Source: Betaproteobacteria bacterium (GTDB lineage Bacteria; Pseudomonadota; Gammaproteobacteria; Burkholderiales; Burkholderiaceae_C). Taken from it: a DNA stretch of 59,449 nucleotides. The translations under genes were made by a program, and so were the position numbers. The stretch covers positions 1 to 59,449 of the forward strand of contig JAGWOZ010000002.1 of the NCBI GenBank assembly GCA_028870715.1. Direction: 5' to 3'. This document shows positions 35,682 through 44,510 of the stretch, one piece after another. A model generated the notes under the pieces. It saw only the letters and a list, made by a program, of their open reading frames with translations. It did not search any database and had not been told where the DNA came from. Every line of letters starts with the position of its first letter. Positions within the stretch are counted from its first letter, which is position 1.

Positions 35682-38600
35682 ATGGACCAACCCAGTGAGA
35701 ACCCGCCCGTGTCTGCCCTGCACATCTCCCTCAAACTGGCCACACGCCTGCTGGAAGCGGCCATCACCCTCGTGTTCGGCTGCTATCTGCTTCTTGGCGC
35801 AGGGCTGCTGACCCTGCGCTATGCCGTGCTGCCCAACGCCCAGGCGTTCGTGCCCTGGATGGAGCAGGCCAGCACCCGGTCACTGGGACTGCGCGTGCAC
35901 ATTGGCGCCGTGCAAAGCCAGTGGACTGGCCTTTTGCCCACGCTATCGCTGCGTGATCTGGTGATCGACAACCCCCAGGGCCAGCCAGCGTTGCGCTTTG
36001 CCTCGGTGGAGGCACTGCCGTCGTGGAAGAGCCTGCCGCGTCTGCAACTGAGCTTTGAGCAGCTCGCCATCAGCGGACCGCAACTGACCATTGTGCGAAC
36101 GGATGCCGCGCATCTGGACGTAGGTGGCATCCGGTTCAACCTGAACGCTCCCGGCAGTGGCGCCGCGCAGCGCTTCGCCGACTGGCTTTTCGAACAAGAC
36201 CAGATCCTGATTCAGCATGGCCAGATCACCTGGGTCGATGCGGCGCATGGTGAAGCGCCGCTGATCCTGCGCGACGTCAACCTCGACTTGCGCAACACCC
36301 AGCTACAGCACCGCGCGGCGCTCCAGGCCACGCCGCCGCTGGATCTGGGCACGCCCGTCGACGTGCGGGCCGACTTTCATCAGCCGCTGTTTCTGCGCCA
36401 CACCGCGGATTTCTCCCGCTGGCACGGGCAACTCTGGGCCAGCTGGCCGCGCGTGGACTTGGGTCAGCTCGCGCGCTACACGCCGCTGCCGGCGCAAGTC
36501 TTGGGAGGTCGTGGTTCGCTGCAAGCCTGGGTGGACGTGGGCACGCAATACACGCTCAGCCAGGCAACGGCGCTCGTTGCCCTGCACAACGCCCAAGCAA
36601 GACTCGCGCCATCTTTGCCGCCATTGGCCTTCACCGACCTGAGCGGGCGCATGACGGGCAAACCCCTTCCGGGTGGATTCCAGATCAGTGCCAGCGCTCT
36701 GCAGTTCAACACGCCACAAGGCGCAGGCCTGCCGGCGCTCGATGCCACGTTGAGCTGGCAGAACCCGCCTGGAAAAGGTGCGAGCGGAAGCTTGCGCACC
36801 GGGCCGCTCGACCTGCCGGCCCTGGACGCGGTCGCGGCGCAACTGCCCCTACCAGCCACCTGGCACGAACGCCTGTCCCAACTGCAACCGCAAGGCCGAA
36901 TCGACAGCCTCATGGCCACCTGGCAGGACCCAGCCGGCAGGGCACCCACGACCCTGCCGGCACAGTACAAACTGCAGATCGCATTTACTGGCTTGGGCTG
37001 GAACAGCCCTGCCGCGGCCATCACCAATGCGCCGCGGCGCGGCGCCAGCACGCCCTCAGGGGCCGGGTCTGCCGCCGCAGCGGCTGAGGCACTAGCGGGC
37101 GATGGCGCGCACCTTCCGCGCGACCTGCCTGGCGTGCAGAACCTGAGCGGCCGCATCCAGGCCGACCAGTCCGGCGGGCAAGCCCAGCTGACGATGCGGC
37201 GGGGCGCCATCGCTTTGCCAACAATCTTCGAGGCCGAGCGCCTCCCGGTGGATAGTCTGGCCACCACCCTGAGCTGGAGCCGTACGCCGGACGGACAATG
37301 GAGCGTGCAAGCCGCCAAGCTGCAACTCTCCACGCCGGATGCCAGCGGTACCGCAAGTCTGCACTACCAAACGCTCGCTCGAGGGCCTGGCCTGCTCAAC
37401 CTTACCGCCCGTCTGGACCGCGCCGAGGCGCGCGCCGTGCCGAAGTACTTGCCGCTGGGCATTCCCGAGGGGACTCGCGACTACCTTCGCACCGCCATCG
37501 CAGGCGGCAGCTCGAACGACGTGCGCTTCGTCGTTCAGGGCCCTCTTGCCGACTTTCCGTTCAAAAAACCCGGTAGCGGCGTGTTCTCGGTCACAGCGCG
37601 CATCGTGGATGGCGCGTTCAACGCAGCGCCCGTGCGCATCCTGACGAAACAGGAGCCGGCGCCGCCCCAGGATGTGCACGCCAACGCCACATGGCCGGCG
37701 TTCACGGACATCGCGGGCCTGCTCGAATGCACCGGCCAGGGCCTGCAGATACGCGGCGCCTCAGCCCATGTGTTTGGCGCAAGCCTGCGCAATGTCCAGA
37801 TCAGCCTGCCCGACTTCTCCAAACCGGTGCTTTCGGCGCGCGGTCAGGTACAGGCGCAAGCCTCGGATGCGCTGCGCTACCTGCGCGAAAGTCCGCTGGA
37901 CGCCAAGCTTGGCCACGCCCTCACGCAAGCCCAGGCCAGCGGCCCGTTGCAGGTCAACCTGGCGCTGGTGCTGCCCATACTGGACCTGAAAGGCAGCACG
38001 GTGCAGGGTCAGGTCAACCTGCTGGGTAACCAGCTGGACTACCTGCCCATCCTGCCGCCGTTCGATGGCGTACGTGGCACGGTTGACTTTAGCGACACCG
38101 GCTTTAGCCTGCGCGCCACAGCCCAGAATTTTCTCGGAGGCCCTTTGCAGGTGGCGGGTGGGCAGCGCACCGGCAAGCCGCTACAGCTCGATGCCAGCGG
38201 AACCGTCAGCGCGCGCGCGTTGAAGGCTGCGCCGCGTCTGGCGCCATGGCGCGGGCTGTTGCGCCACTTGCAAGGCAGCACGCAGTTCACCGCCCGCATC
38301 GGCACGACGCCCGCGGCCGAAGGCACGCAACCCCAGGTGCAACTGCAGAGCAGCCTGGTCGGCATGGCCATCGATCTGCCCCCGCCACTGGGTAAGGCGG
38401 CAACGGCGACCGACACCCTGCGCTTCGACCAGTCGGTCTCCACCCCTGCAGCAGGGCCGCCGCAGAGCGTGTGGCGCATCGACCTCGGCGGCGATTTGCG
38501 CGCGCAGTTCGTGCGCCACATCACGCCACAGGGTTCGACCTTACAAAGCGGTGGCATTGCGCTTGGGGTGCAGGCCGAGGTGCCAAACCCCACGCAGGGC

Positions 38601-39908
38601 GTTCAGGCAAATGTGCGACTGCCTCTGCTGGACCTTGACGCCTGGCAGCGCGCGCTGTCCGTCCCGACGGGCGCCCAGGCGGTACAGCCAGGCCAGGCCC
38701 CTCCCGCCGACATGTCGGGCTATCTGCCCCAGGCGATTTCGCTTCGAGTGGGCCAGCTGACCGTGTCCGATCGGCTCTTCGATGACGTCGTGCTCGGCGC
38801 GACACGAGCCGGTTCTTTGTGGCAGGCCAATCTGGATAGCAAACAGGTCGCCGGTTACGTGGCATGGCAAATGGGCAAGGGCGAGGCCCCCGGAAGCATC
38901 ACGGCGCGCCTGTCGCATTTGAGCCTGCCCAAGAGCGCCGACCCCGATGTGGAGCGCCTTCTGGAGCACCAGCCCCGGAGCATGCCAGCATTGAACGTGG
39001 TGGCCGACGACGTGGATCTGCATGGGCACCACTTCAGCCGTCTCGATGTGCGCGCCACCAACCGTGACGTTGGCGGGGTGAAGGAATGGCGGCTCAACAG
39101 CTTCTCGCTGGCCGCGCCCGAAGCCACGGTCACCGGCAGCGGAGACTGGTCGGCCACGGCACCGGGCGCGCTGGCCACGGGCGGCGCCTCCCCGCGGCGC
39201 ATGGCCATTGGCTTCAGGCTTGTGATCCAGGATGCGGGCGAGCTCCTCGCGCGCCTGGGCAAGCCCGGACTCCTCAAGGGGGGAAAGGGATCGATGCAGG
39301 GCACGGTTTCGTGGATCGGCTCGCCTTTGTCGATCGACTACCCCACGCTGTCAGGGCAGCTCAGTGTCGATCTTGGCAAGGGACAGTTCCTCAAGGCCGA
39401 TCCGGGCATTGCCAAGCTGCTGGGCGTGCTCAGCCTGCAAAGCCTGCCCCGTCGATTGCTGTTCAATTTCAGCGATCTGTTTGAGTCCGGTTTCGTGTTT
39501 GACAAGGTCGGCGCCGACGTGCAACTACGCGACGGCGTGGCCAGGACCAACAATTTCAAGATGAGTGGCGTGGCGGCAACCGTGTTTATCGACGGAAGTG
39601 CCGATCTGGCGCGGGAAACCCAGGATCTGTATGTGGTCGTGGTGCCCGAGATCAACGCGGGCTCGGCGTCGCTCGCCTATGCTTTGGTCAACCCAGCCGT
39701 CGGGCTGGGAACATTCATTGCCCAGCTCATTGCGCGCGAACCACTGATGAAGGCCTTTACGTACGGCTACCACGTCACCGGCACTTGGACGAAACCTGAT
39801 GTGCGCGCCGCCAGCGACGACAGGACAACGGGCTCTGAGAGCCCCAGTGCCACGGCATCCAGGGCCGAGCAGGCCCGGCAGACACCCGCACCGTCCCTTG
39901 CTCCCTGA
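35682..39908 (+). CDS. yhdP: YhdP-family AsmA-like intermembrane phospholipid-transport protein
   Basis: The protein is very large (1408 residues from MDQPSENPPVSALHISL). It has one N-terminal membrane helix (LLEAAITLVFGCYLLLGAGL) and a long repetitive beta-rich periplasmic body, as in AsmA-like bridge proteins that carry phospholipids to the outer membrane. The C-terminal end contains LARETQDLYVVVVPEINAGS and NPAVGLGTFIAQLI, the conserved YhdP ending. The ORF-track start is 56 codons earlier; the later ATG is chosen because it leaves a short cytoplasmic leader. It is followed after 48 bases by a nitrilase gene, a common betaproteobacterial pair. Confidence 0.9.
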   Translation: MDQPSENPPVSALHISLKLATRLLEAAITLVFGCYLLLGAGLLTLRYAVLPNAQAFVPWMEQASTRSLGLRVHIGAVQSQWTGLLPTLSLRDLVIDNPQGQPALRFASVEALPSWKSLPRLQLSFEQLAISGPQLTIVRTDAAHLDVGGIRFNLNAPGSGAAQRFADWLFEQDQILIQHGQITWVDAAHGEAPLILRDVNLDLRNTQLQHRAALQATPPLDLGTPVDVRADFHQPLFLRHTADFSRWHGQLWASWPRVDLGQLARYTPLPAQVLGGRGSLQAWVDVGTQYTLSQATALVALHNAQARLAPSLPPLAFTDLSGRMTGKPLPGGFQISASALQFNTPQGAGLPALDATLSWQNPPGKGASGSLRTGPLDLPALDAVAAQLPLPATWHERLSQLQPQGRIDSLMATWQDPAGRAPTTLPAQYKLQIAFTGLGWNSPAAAITNAPRRGASTPSGAGSAAAAAEALAGDGAHLPRDLPGVQNLSGRIQADQSGGQAQLTMRRGAIALPTIFEAERLPVDSLATTLSWSRTPDGQWSVQAAKLQLSTPDASGTASLHYQTLARGPGLLNLTARLDRAEARAVPKYLPLGIPEGTRDYLRTAIAGGSSNDVRFVVQGPLADFPFKKPGSGVFSVTARIVDGAFNAAPVRILTKQEPAPPQDVHANATWPAFTDIAGLLECTGQGLQIRGASAHVFGASLRNVQISLPDFSKPVLSARGQVQAQASDALRYLRESPLDAKLGHALTQAQASGPLQVNLALVLPILDLKGSTVQGQVNLLGNQLDYLPILPPFDGVRGTVDFSDTGFSLRATAQNFLGGPLQVAGGQRTGKPLQLDASGTVSARALKAAPRLAPWRGLLRHLQGSTQFTARIGTTPAAEGTQPQVQLQSSLVGMAIDLPPPLGKAATATDTLRFDQSVSTPAAGPPQSVWRIDLGGDLRAQFVRHITPQGSTLQSGGIALGVQAEVPNPTQGVQANVRLPLLDLDAWQRALSVPTGAQAVQPGQAPPADMSGYLPQAISLRVGQLTVSDRLFDDVVLGATRAGSLWQANLDSKQVAGYVAWQMGKGEAPGSITARLSHLSLPKSADPDVERLLEHQPRSMPALNVVADDVDLHGHHFSRLDVRATNRDVGGVKEWRLNSFSLAAPEATVTGSGDWSATAPGALATGGASPRRMAIGFRLVIQDAGELLARLGKPGLLKGGKGSMQGTVSWIGSPLSIDYPTLSGQLSVDLGKGQFLKADPGIAKLLGVLSLQSLPRRLLFNFSDLFESGFVFDKVGADVQLRDGVARTNNFKMSGVAATVFIDGSADLARETQDLYVVVVPEINAGSASLAYALVNPAVGLGTFIAQLIAREPLMKAFTYGYHVTGTWTKPDVRAASDDRTTGSESPSATASRAEQARQTPAPSLAP

Positions 39909-39956
39909 GACTGCTACGCAATGCCGCCCCCGACACTCACCAACCCAGGACACGCC

Positions 39957-40760
39957 ATGCATGTTGCCGCCATTCAAATGGTTTCAACCACCAAGGTCGA
40001 CACCAATCTCGCGCGCGCCGATGCGCTGCTTGCCGAGGCCGCCAGGCAGGGCGCGCGCCTTGCCGTGTTGCCCGAATATTTTTGCCTCATGGGTGCCAGC
40101 GAGACCGACAAGGTCGCCGCACGCGAGCCGCTCGGGGCCGGGCCCATCCAAGCCTTCCTGGCCGATTGCGCGCAGCGCTATGGCTTGTGGCTGGCCGGTG
40201 GTTCCATGCCTCTGGCGTGCCCTGATCCACAGCGGGTGCTCAACGCCACGTTGGTGTACGACCCGCAGGGCCGTCGCGTGGCGCGCTACGACAAGATGCA
40301 CCTCTTTGCCTTCCAGCGCGGACAGGAGCGATACGCCGAGGCCGACAGCATCACCCCTGGTGATGCACCCGTGGCGTTCGACTGCGAGGGGTTGCGCGTG
40401 GGCCTGTCGATCTGTTACGACCTGCGCTTTCCCGAGCTTTACCGCAAGCTCTCCACACCCGACCCCTGCGACGTCTTCCTCGTGCCCGCCGCATTCACGT
40501 ACACGACCGGCGAAAAGCATTGGGAAGTGCTCCTGCGCGCACGCGCCATCGAAAACCTGGCGTACGTGGTCGCCAGCGCGCAGGGAGGCCGTCACGAGAA
40601 TGGGCGCCGCACCTGGGGCCACAGCATGATCGTCGACCCTTGGGGCGAAGTGCTCGCGATGCAGGCCGAAGGCGAGGGCGTGGTCACCGCCCATCTGGAC
40701 CCCGAACGCATCAATACGCATCGCACCAGCCTTCCTGCACTCATGCACCGGCTCGTCTGA
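39957..40760 (+). CDS. Carbon-nitrogen hydrolase, nitrilase superfamily (Nit1/Nit2-like)
   Basis: This cytoplasmic amidase has the Glu-Lys-Cys triad. Glu is in LAVLPEYFCLMG, Lys is in YDKMHLFAFQRG and Cys is in GLSICYDLRFPELYRKL. The LRFPELYR sequence is typical of the Nit branch that repairs deaminated glutathione or hydrolyses omega-amides. The start MHVAAIQMVSTTK gives 267 residues; the ORF-track leader of 12 residues is atypical. It lies directly after yhdP on the same strand. tldD, which often follows in related genomes, is absent here. Confidence 0.92.
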   Translation: MHVAAIQMVSTTKVDTNLARADALLAEAARQGARLAVLPEYFCLMGASETDKVAAREPLGAGPIQAFLADCAQRYGLWLAGGSMPLACPDPQRVLNATLVYDPQGRRVARYDKMHLFAFQRGQERYAEADSITPGDAPVAFDCEGLRVGLSICYDLRFPELYRKLSTPDPCDVFLVPAAFTYTTGEKHWEVLLRARAIENLAYVVASAQGGRHENGRRTWGHSMIVDPWGEVLAMQAEGEGVVTAHLDPERINTHRTSLPALMHRLV

Positions 40761-40811
40761 CGCGCCTCCCGTCGCCGCATTCGCAACGGCCAACCGCATG
40801 AATCCGGCACA

Positions 40812-40851
40812 CCGTGCGGCATGGCCACCGCACGGCAAGGCCTTGATTTTT
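40812..40851. terminator. Terminator between the nitrilase and the OmpA-like gene
   Basis: A perfect 8-bp GC-rich stem CCGTGCGG / CCGCACGG with an 8-base loop lies in the convergent gap. A TTTTT run follows 11 bases after it on the plus strand, overlapping the stop codon of the lipoprotein gene. Confidence 0.45.
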
Positions 40852-41512
40852 ACTTCTGCGGCGGGTAGGCCACGTAGATTTCCACGCGACGGTTGAGCGC
40901 ACGACCCTCCTCGGTCTGATTGCTCGCGACAGGATTCTGCGGCCCCATGCCCTGCGTGGCAATGCGCTGCGGCGGCACGCCACGCGACACCAGGTAGTTC
41001 TTCACACTGAGCGCGCGGTTTTCCGACAAGGGGTAGTTGATCGCGTCACTGCCCGTGTTGTCCGTAAAGCCGAGGATCTGCACCGACTCGGTGGGGTTTT
41101 GCATGAGGCCATTGGCCAGTTCATTCAGCGCCGGGTAGAGGTTCGCATTGAGCTGGGCGCTTCCCGTGGCAAAGCCCGCAGCGGCGGGCACATTGATCTT
41201 CAGCCGGTTGTCTGCCGTTTGCGTCACCTGCGCGCCAGTTCCAGCAGTGGCCTGCTGCATCTGCTGCTTTTGCTTCTCCAGATGCTGGTTCCAGAGGTAG
41301 CCGCCCGCGGCGCCCACCGCGGCGCCCAGAGCGGCGCCCTGCAATGCACTGGAGCCCTTATTGCCGCCAGCCGTGAGCGCGCCGAGCACAGCACCAGCGG
41401 CCGCCCCGATGCCAGCCCCGGAGGCCGTGCTCTTCTGCGATTGGCTCATGTCCGCACAGCCACCGAGTCCGAGCGTGGCTGCGACGGTAAGGGCGATGCT
41501 TTTCTTCAGCAT
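40850..41512 (-). CDS. OmpA-family outer-membrane lipoprotein with glycine-zipper domain
   Basis: The N-terminus MLKKSIALTVAATLGLGGC is a lipoprotein signal ending in a lipobox. An AGGAG sequence 7 bases before this ATG decides the start. The next part is a glycine-zipper segment (GAGIGAAAGAVLGALTAGG and GAALGAAVGAAGGYLW). The C-terminal OmpA/MotB peptidoglycan-binding domain has SVQILGFTDNTGSDAINYPL, and SENRALSVKNYLVSRGV is the usual contact helix. The 220-residue protein would tether the outer membrane to peptidoglycan. It is similar to YiaD-type lipoproteins. Transcribed alone. Confidence 0.92.
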   Translation of the reverse strand: MLKKSIALTVAATLGLGGCADMSQSQKSTASGAGIGAAAGAVLGALTAGGNKGSSALQGAALGAAVGAAGGYLWNQHLEKQKQQMQQATAGTGAQVTQTADNRLKINVPAAAGFATGSAQLNANLYPALNELANGLMQNPTESVQILGFTDNTGSDAINYPLSENRALSVKNYLVSRGVPPQRIATQGMGPQNPVASNQTEEGRALNRRVEIYVAYPPQK

Positions 41513-41923
41513 GGTCATTCTCCTGATGTTGACGTGTCGACAAGGCCCGCGTGGGGGCACACCGGAGCCAGTGTACCGGCCAATCTGGCGCCATGACCAG
41601 GTTGCGGGCGTGCTGGTCAGGCCTGAGTTTCAGCGGCTCCTATGGCATTGCGGCCCGGTAAGGCTGGGCTGCAACTCAGGCGCCTTCACTTCGATTTGTT
41701 GGGAGCGTGGAACGCACCGGCAACCGCCGTCATCTGCCGGTGCGAATATGCGCGGATGGCGGCCGAATCGCCCTTTGGATTGGCTGTGCGCATGGCGCTC
41801 AAGCCGCAGTGGCTCGGCGCACCCCTACAGCCGTGGGTCGGGCGCGCCTTCGCCCCGATGAGGCGCCAAGTGCTGCGGCATTGACCGGCGAGACAGTGGC
41901 ACAACGCTCCGTGTCGAGAGGCC

Positions 41924-41942
41924 GTCAGCAAGCTGTCAGCAA
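41924..41942. repeat. Direct repeat GTCAGCAA, 11-base period
   Basis: Two copies of GTCAGCAA start 11 bases apart, one helical turn, about 75 bases upstream of the aorA -35 element. The spacing would suit an activator or repressor dimer. Confidence 0.35.
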
Positions 41943-42015
41943 ACCGATAAACGCAAGGTGGATGACGCTTGCGGCGATACCCGAGCGCGGTACTCGGATA
42001 CTTGTTCACGAGCGC

Positions 42016-42044
42016 TTTCCCGCGCGAGCGCAGCGGCCTATAGT
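42016..42044 (+). promoter_or_regulatory. Probable promoter of the aor operon
   Basis: TATAGT (5 of 6 matches to the -10 consensus) lies 17 bases after TTTCCC (3 of 6 matches to -35). Transcription would start about 85-90 bases before aorA, leaving an AAGGAGACGCAAG ribosome-binding site. The weak -35 suggests an activator. Confidence 0.42.
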
Positions 42045-42137
42045 GGGTTAGCGAGTGCTTTTTTGAGAGGGGAGTGCCCGGCCTCAAAGACGACCGGCAC
42101 CTGGTCCGAACGGACGCGCGAGACAAGGAGACGCAAG

Positions 42138-42614
42138 ATGCAAAAGTCGCTTCACATTGACCCGGATAAATGCACCGGTTGCCTTCAATGCGAGATGGCG
42201 TGCTCATATGAAAATTATGAGGTATTCAACACCGCAAAGAGCCGCATCAAGGTGTTCGATTTTCACGAGACCGGGCGCAAGGTTCCCTACACGTGCACGC
42301 AATGCGACGAGGCCTGGTGTCTGCACGCCTGCCCCGTGGAAGCCATCAAAGTCGATGCCGCGACCGGCGCCAAAATCGTGCTTGAGGACACCTGCGTGGG
42401 CTGCAAGGTCTGCACAATCGCCTGCCCCTTCGGCACCGTCAATTACGTCGCGGATACGGGCAAGGTTCAAAAGTGCGACCTTTGCGGAGGAGCGCCCGCC
42501 TGCGCCGAGGCCTGCCCAACCGGCGCCATTACGTATGTGGACGCGAGCTGGACCGGGCTGTCGCGCATGCAGCAGTGGGCTGACAAGCTCGGCAACCAGA
42601 ACGCTGCGGCCTGA
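42138..42614 (+). CDS. aorA: Four-cluster ferredoxin-like subunit of aldehyde oxidoreductase (AorA-like)
   Basis: The 158-residue polyferredoxin is an electron-transfer subunit. Sixteen cysteines form four binding groups: CTGCLQCEMAC, CTQCDEAWCLHAC, CVGCKVCTIAC and CDLCGGAPACAEAC, each supplying ligands for a [4Fe-4S] cluster. It lies 47 bases before aorB and has a strong AAGGAG ribosome-binding site, which fixes the start 60 codons after the ORF-track start. In Aromatoleum, AorA forms a filament of clusters that bundles AorB subunits (established for that enzyme). The same gene order is seen here. It is likely cytoplasmic, with no signal peptide. Confidence 0.9.
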   Translation: MQKSLHIDPDKCTGCLQCEMACSYENYEVFNTAKSRIKVFDFHETGRKVPYTCTQCDEAWCLHACPVEAIKVDAATGAKIVLEDTCVGCKVCTIACPFGTVNYVADTGKVQKCDLCGGAPACAEACPTGAITYVDASWTGLSRMQQWADKLGNQNAAA

Positions 42615-42661
42615 AGCCAAAGCTTCAGGATCCCCATCGATCAAAGCAAGGAGACAGAACC

Positions 42662-44509
42662 ATGACCTGGGCTGGAAAGATTTTGCGGGTGAACCTTACG
42701 CAAGGCACCGTCAAGAGCGAGCCGCTGAACATGCAATGGGCGCGCGAGTACATTGGACAGCGCGGCCTGGCCACCAAGTATTTTGTCGAGGAGGTCGACC
42801 CGAAGGTGGACCCTTTGTCCGCCGACAACAAGATCATCTATGCCACGGGTCCGCTCACGGGCACCATGGTCTCCACCGGCGGACGGTATTCCGTCATCAC
42901 CAAAGGGGCGCTGACTGGGGCGATCGCTTGCTCCAACTCCGGTGGTTACTTCGGCGCAGAGCTGAAGATGGCAGGCTGGGACATGATCATTGTCGAGGGG
43001 GAAGCCCCCAAGCCTGTGTATCTTTACATCGAAAACGAAAAGGCCGAGTTGCGTGATGCCTCCCCCATCTGGGGCAAGACGGTCTGGGAAACCGAGCCGT
43101 GGATCAAGAACCACCATCAGGATCCGCTCATCCGTGTCAATTCCATCGGCCGCACCGGAGAGAACGGCGTGATGTATGCAGCCGTGGTCAACGACCTGCA
43201 CCGCGCTGCCGGGCGCTCAGGCGTGGGCACAGTCATGGGGAGCAAGAAGCTGAAGGCCATTGCCGTACGCGGCACCAAGGGCGTGGGCAATGTGCGTGAT
43301 CCCAAGGCCTTCTTCAGCGCCGTCAACGCAGCCAAGAAGGTCCTCCACGACAACGCCGTCACCGGTCAGGGCCTGCCCAAGTACGGCACACAGGTGCTGA
43401 TGAACGTGATCAATGAGATCGGCGCCATGCCAACGCGCAATCACCGGGACGTGCAGTTCGAAGGCGCCAAGGACATCTCCGGCGAGGCCATGCACGAGCC
43501 GCGCAAGACGGACGGCAAACCGAACCTCGTCACCAACCAGGCCTGCTTCGGTTGCACGATCGCCTGTGGGCGGATCAGCAAGATTGACGAGCATCACTTC
43601 AGCGTGGAGAACAAACCTCAGTACTGGGGTGCCTCGGGCGGCTTGGAATACGAGGCGGCGTGGGCTCTGGGCTCGGCCAACGGCGTGAATGACCTCGAGG
43701 CCTTGACCTACGCCAATTTCATCTGCAACGAAGATGGCATGGATCCGATCACCTTTGGCGCCACCGTGGGCGCGGTCATGGAGCTGTACGACATGGGCCT
43801 GCTCACCAAGGAGCAACTTGGCGTGGAAGCTCCCTTCGGCTCAGCCAAGGCGCTCACGTATTTTGCCGAAATCACGGCGCGCGGCGAGGGTTTCGGCAAG
43901 GAAATCGGTCTGGGAAGCAAGCGCCTGACCGCCAAGTATGGCCATCCGGAACTATCCATGAGTGTCAAGGGCCAAGAGTTTCCGGCCTACGACAGCCGTG
44001 GCATTCAGGGCATGGGTTTGGCCTACGCCACATCCAACCGCGGAGCGTGCCACCTGCGCGGCTACACGGTGGCCTCCGAGGTGCTCGGCATCCCGGTGAA
44101 AACCGATCCACTCGTTACCGAGGGAAAGCCCGAGCTTGTCAAGGCGTTCCAAGACGCGACCGCCGTATTCGACTCGGCAGGCGTGTGCGTGTTTACGACC
44201 TTTGCATGGACTCTTGCCGATCTGCAGCCGCAACTGGCTGCCGCTTGCGACGACGGGTTCACCATGGAGAACTTGGCCACCATCGGGGAGCGCATCTGGA
44301 ACATGGAGCGCGATTACAACAACCGCGCGGGGTTCACGGCAAAAGACGACACCCTGCCGCCGCGCCTGCTCAACGAGCCGGCGAAGACGGGTCCTGCAAA
44401 GGGCCTTGTGAACAAGCTGCCGGAGATGCTGCCCAAGTACTACGAAATTCGTGGCTGGACACCCGAGGGCACGCTCAAGCCTGAAACGCGCGCACGACTG
44501 GGGCTGTGA
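42662..44509 (+). CDS. aorB: Tungsten-type aldehyde:acceptor oxidoreductase catalytic subunit (AorB-like)
   Basis: This enzyme carries a bis-tungstopterin cofactor and one [4Fe-4S] cluster and interconverts aldehydes and carboxylic acids. The 615-residue length is standard. The N-terminal domain has GKILRVNLTQGTV, GPLTGTMVSTGGRYSVITKG and SGGYFGAELKMAGWD. The cluster ligands are in ACFGCTIACGR, with the fourth Cys in SAGVCVFTTF. The tungstopterin-domain segments ASGGLEYEAAWALG and SNRGACHLRGYTVASEVLG are family landmarks. Sequence context rather than metal analysis indicates W over Mo. It sits between the ferredoxin and FAD subunits. Confidence 0.93.
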   Translation: MTWAGKILRVNLTQGTVKSEPLNMQWAREYIGQRGLATKYFVEEVDPKVDPLSADNKIIYATGPLTGTMVSTGGRYSVITKGALTGAIACSNSGGYFGAELKMAGWDMIIVEGEAPKPVYLYIENEKAELRDASPIWGKTVWETEPWIKNHHQDPLIRVNSIGRTGENGVMYAAVVNDLHRAAGRSGVGTVMGSKKLKAIAVRGTKGVGNVRDPKAFFSAVNAAKKVLHDNAVTGQGLPKYGTQVLMNVINEIGAMPTRNHRDVQFEGAKDISGEAMHEPRKTDGKPNLVTNQACFGCTIACGRISKIDEHHFSVENKPQYWGASGGLEYEAAWALGSANGVNDLEALTYANFICNEDGMDPITFGATVGAVMELYDMGLLTKEQLGVEAPFGSAKALTYFAEITARGEGFGKEIGLGSKRLTAKYGHPELSMSVKGQEFPAYDSRGIQGMGLAYATSNRGACHLRGYTVASEVLGIPVKTDPLVTEGKPELVKAFQDATAVFDSAGVCVFTTFAWTLADLQPQLAAACDDGFTMENLATIGERIWNMERDYNNRAGFTAKDDTLPPRLLNEPAKTGPAKGLVNKLPEMLPKYYEIRGWTPEGTLKPETRARLGL

Positions 44510-44510
44510 C

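Larger units (their letters stand above)
41513..42137. other. Intergenic region upstream of the aldehyde oxidoreductase operon
   Basis: This 625-base gap separates the divergent lipoprotein gene and aorA. ORF-track frames through it have no motif and many rare-looking Cys/Arg stretches, so I treat them as shadows. It holds a probable aorA promoter and a short direct repeat, given separately. The middle part shows nothing recognisable. Confidence 0.6.

Noticed and set aside
41686-42207. 173-residue minus-strand frame in the aor upstream gap
   Set aside because: Cys/Arg/Ser-rich, no domain, and it runs into the ferredoxin gene on the other strand. It is most likely chance.
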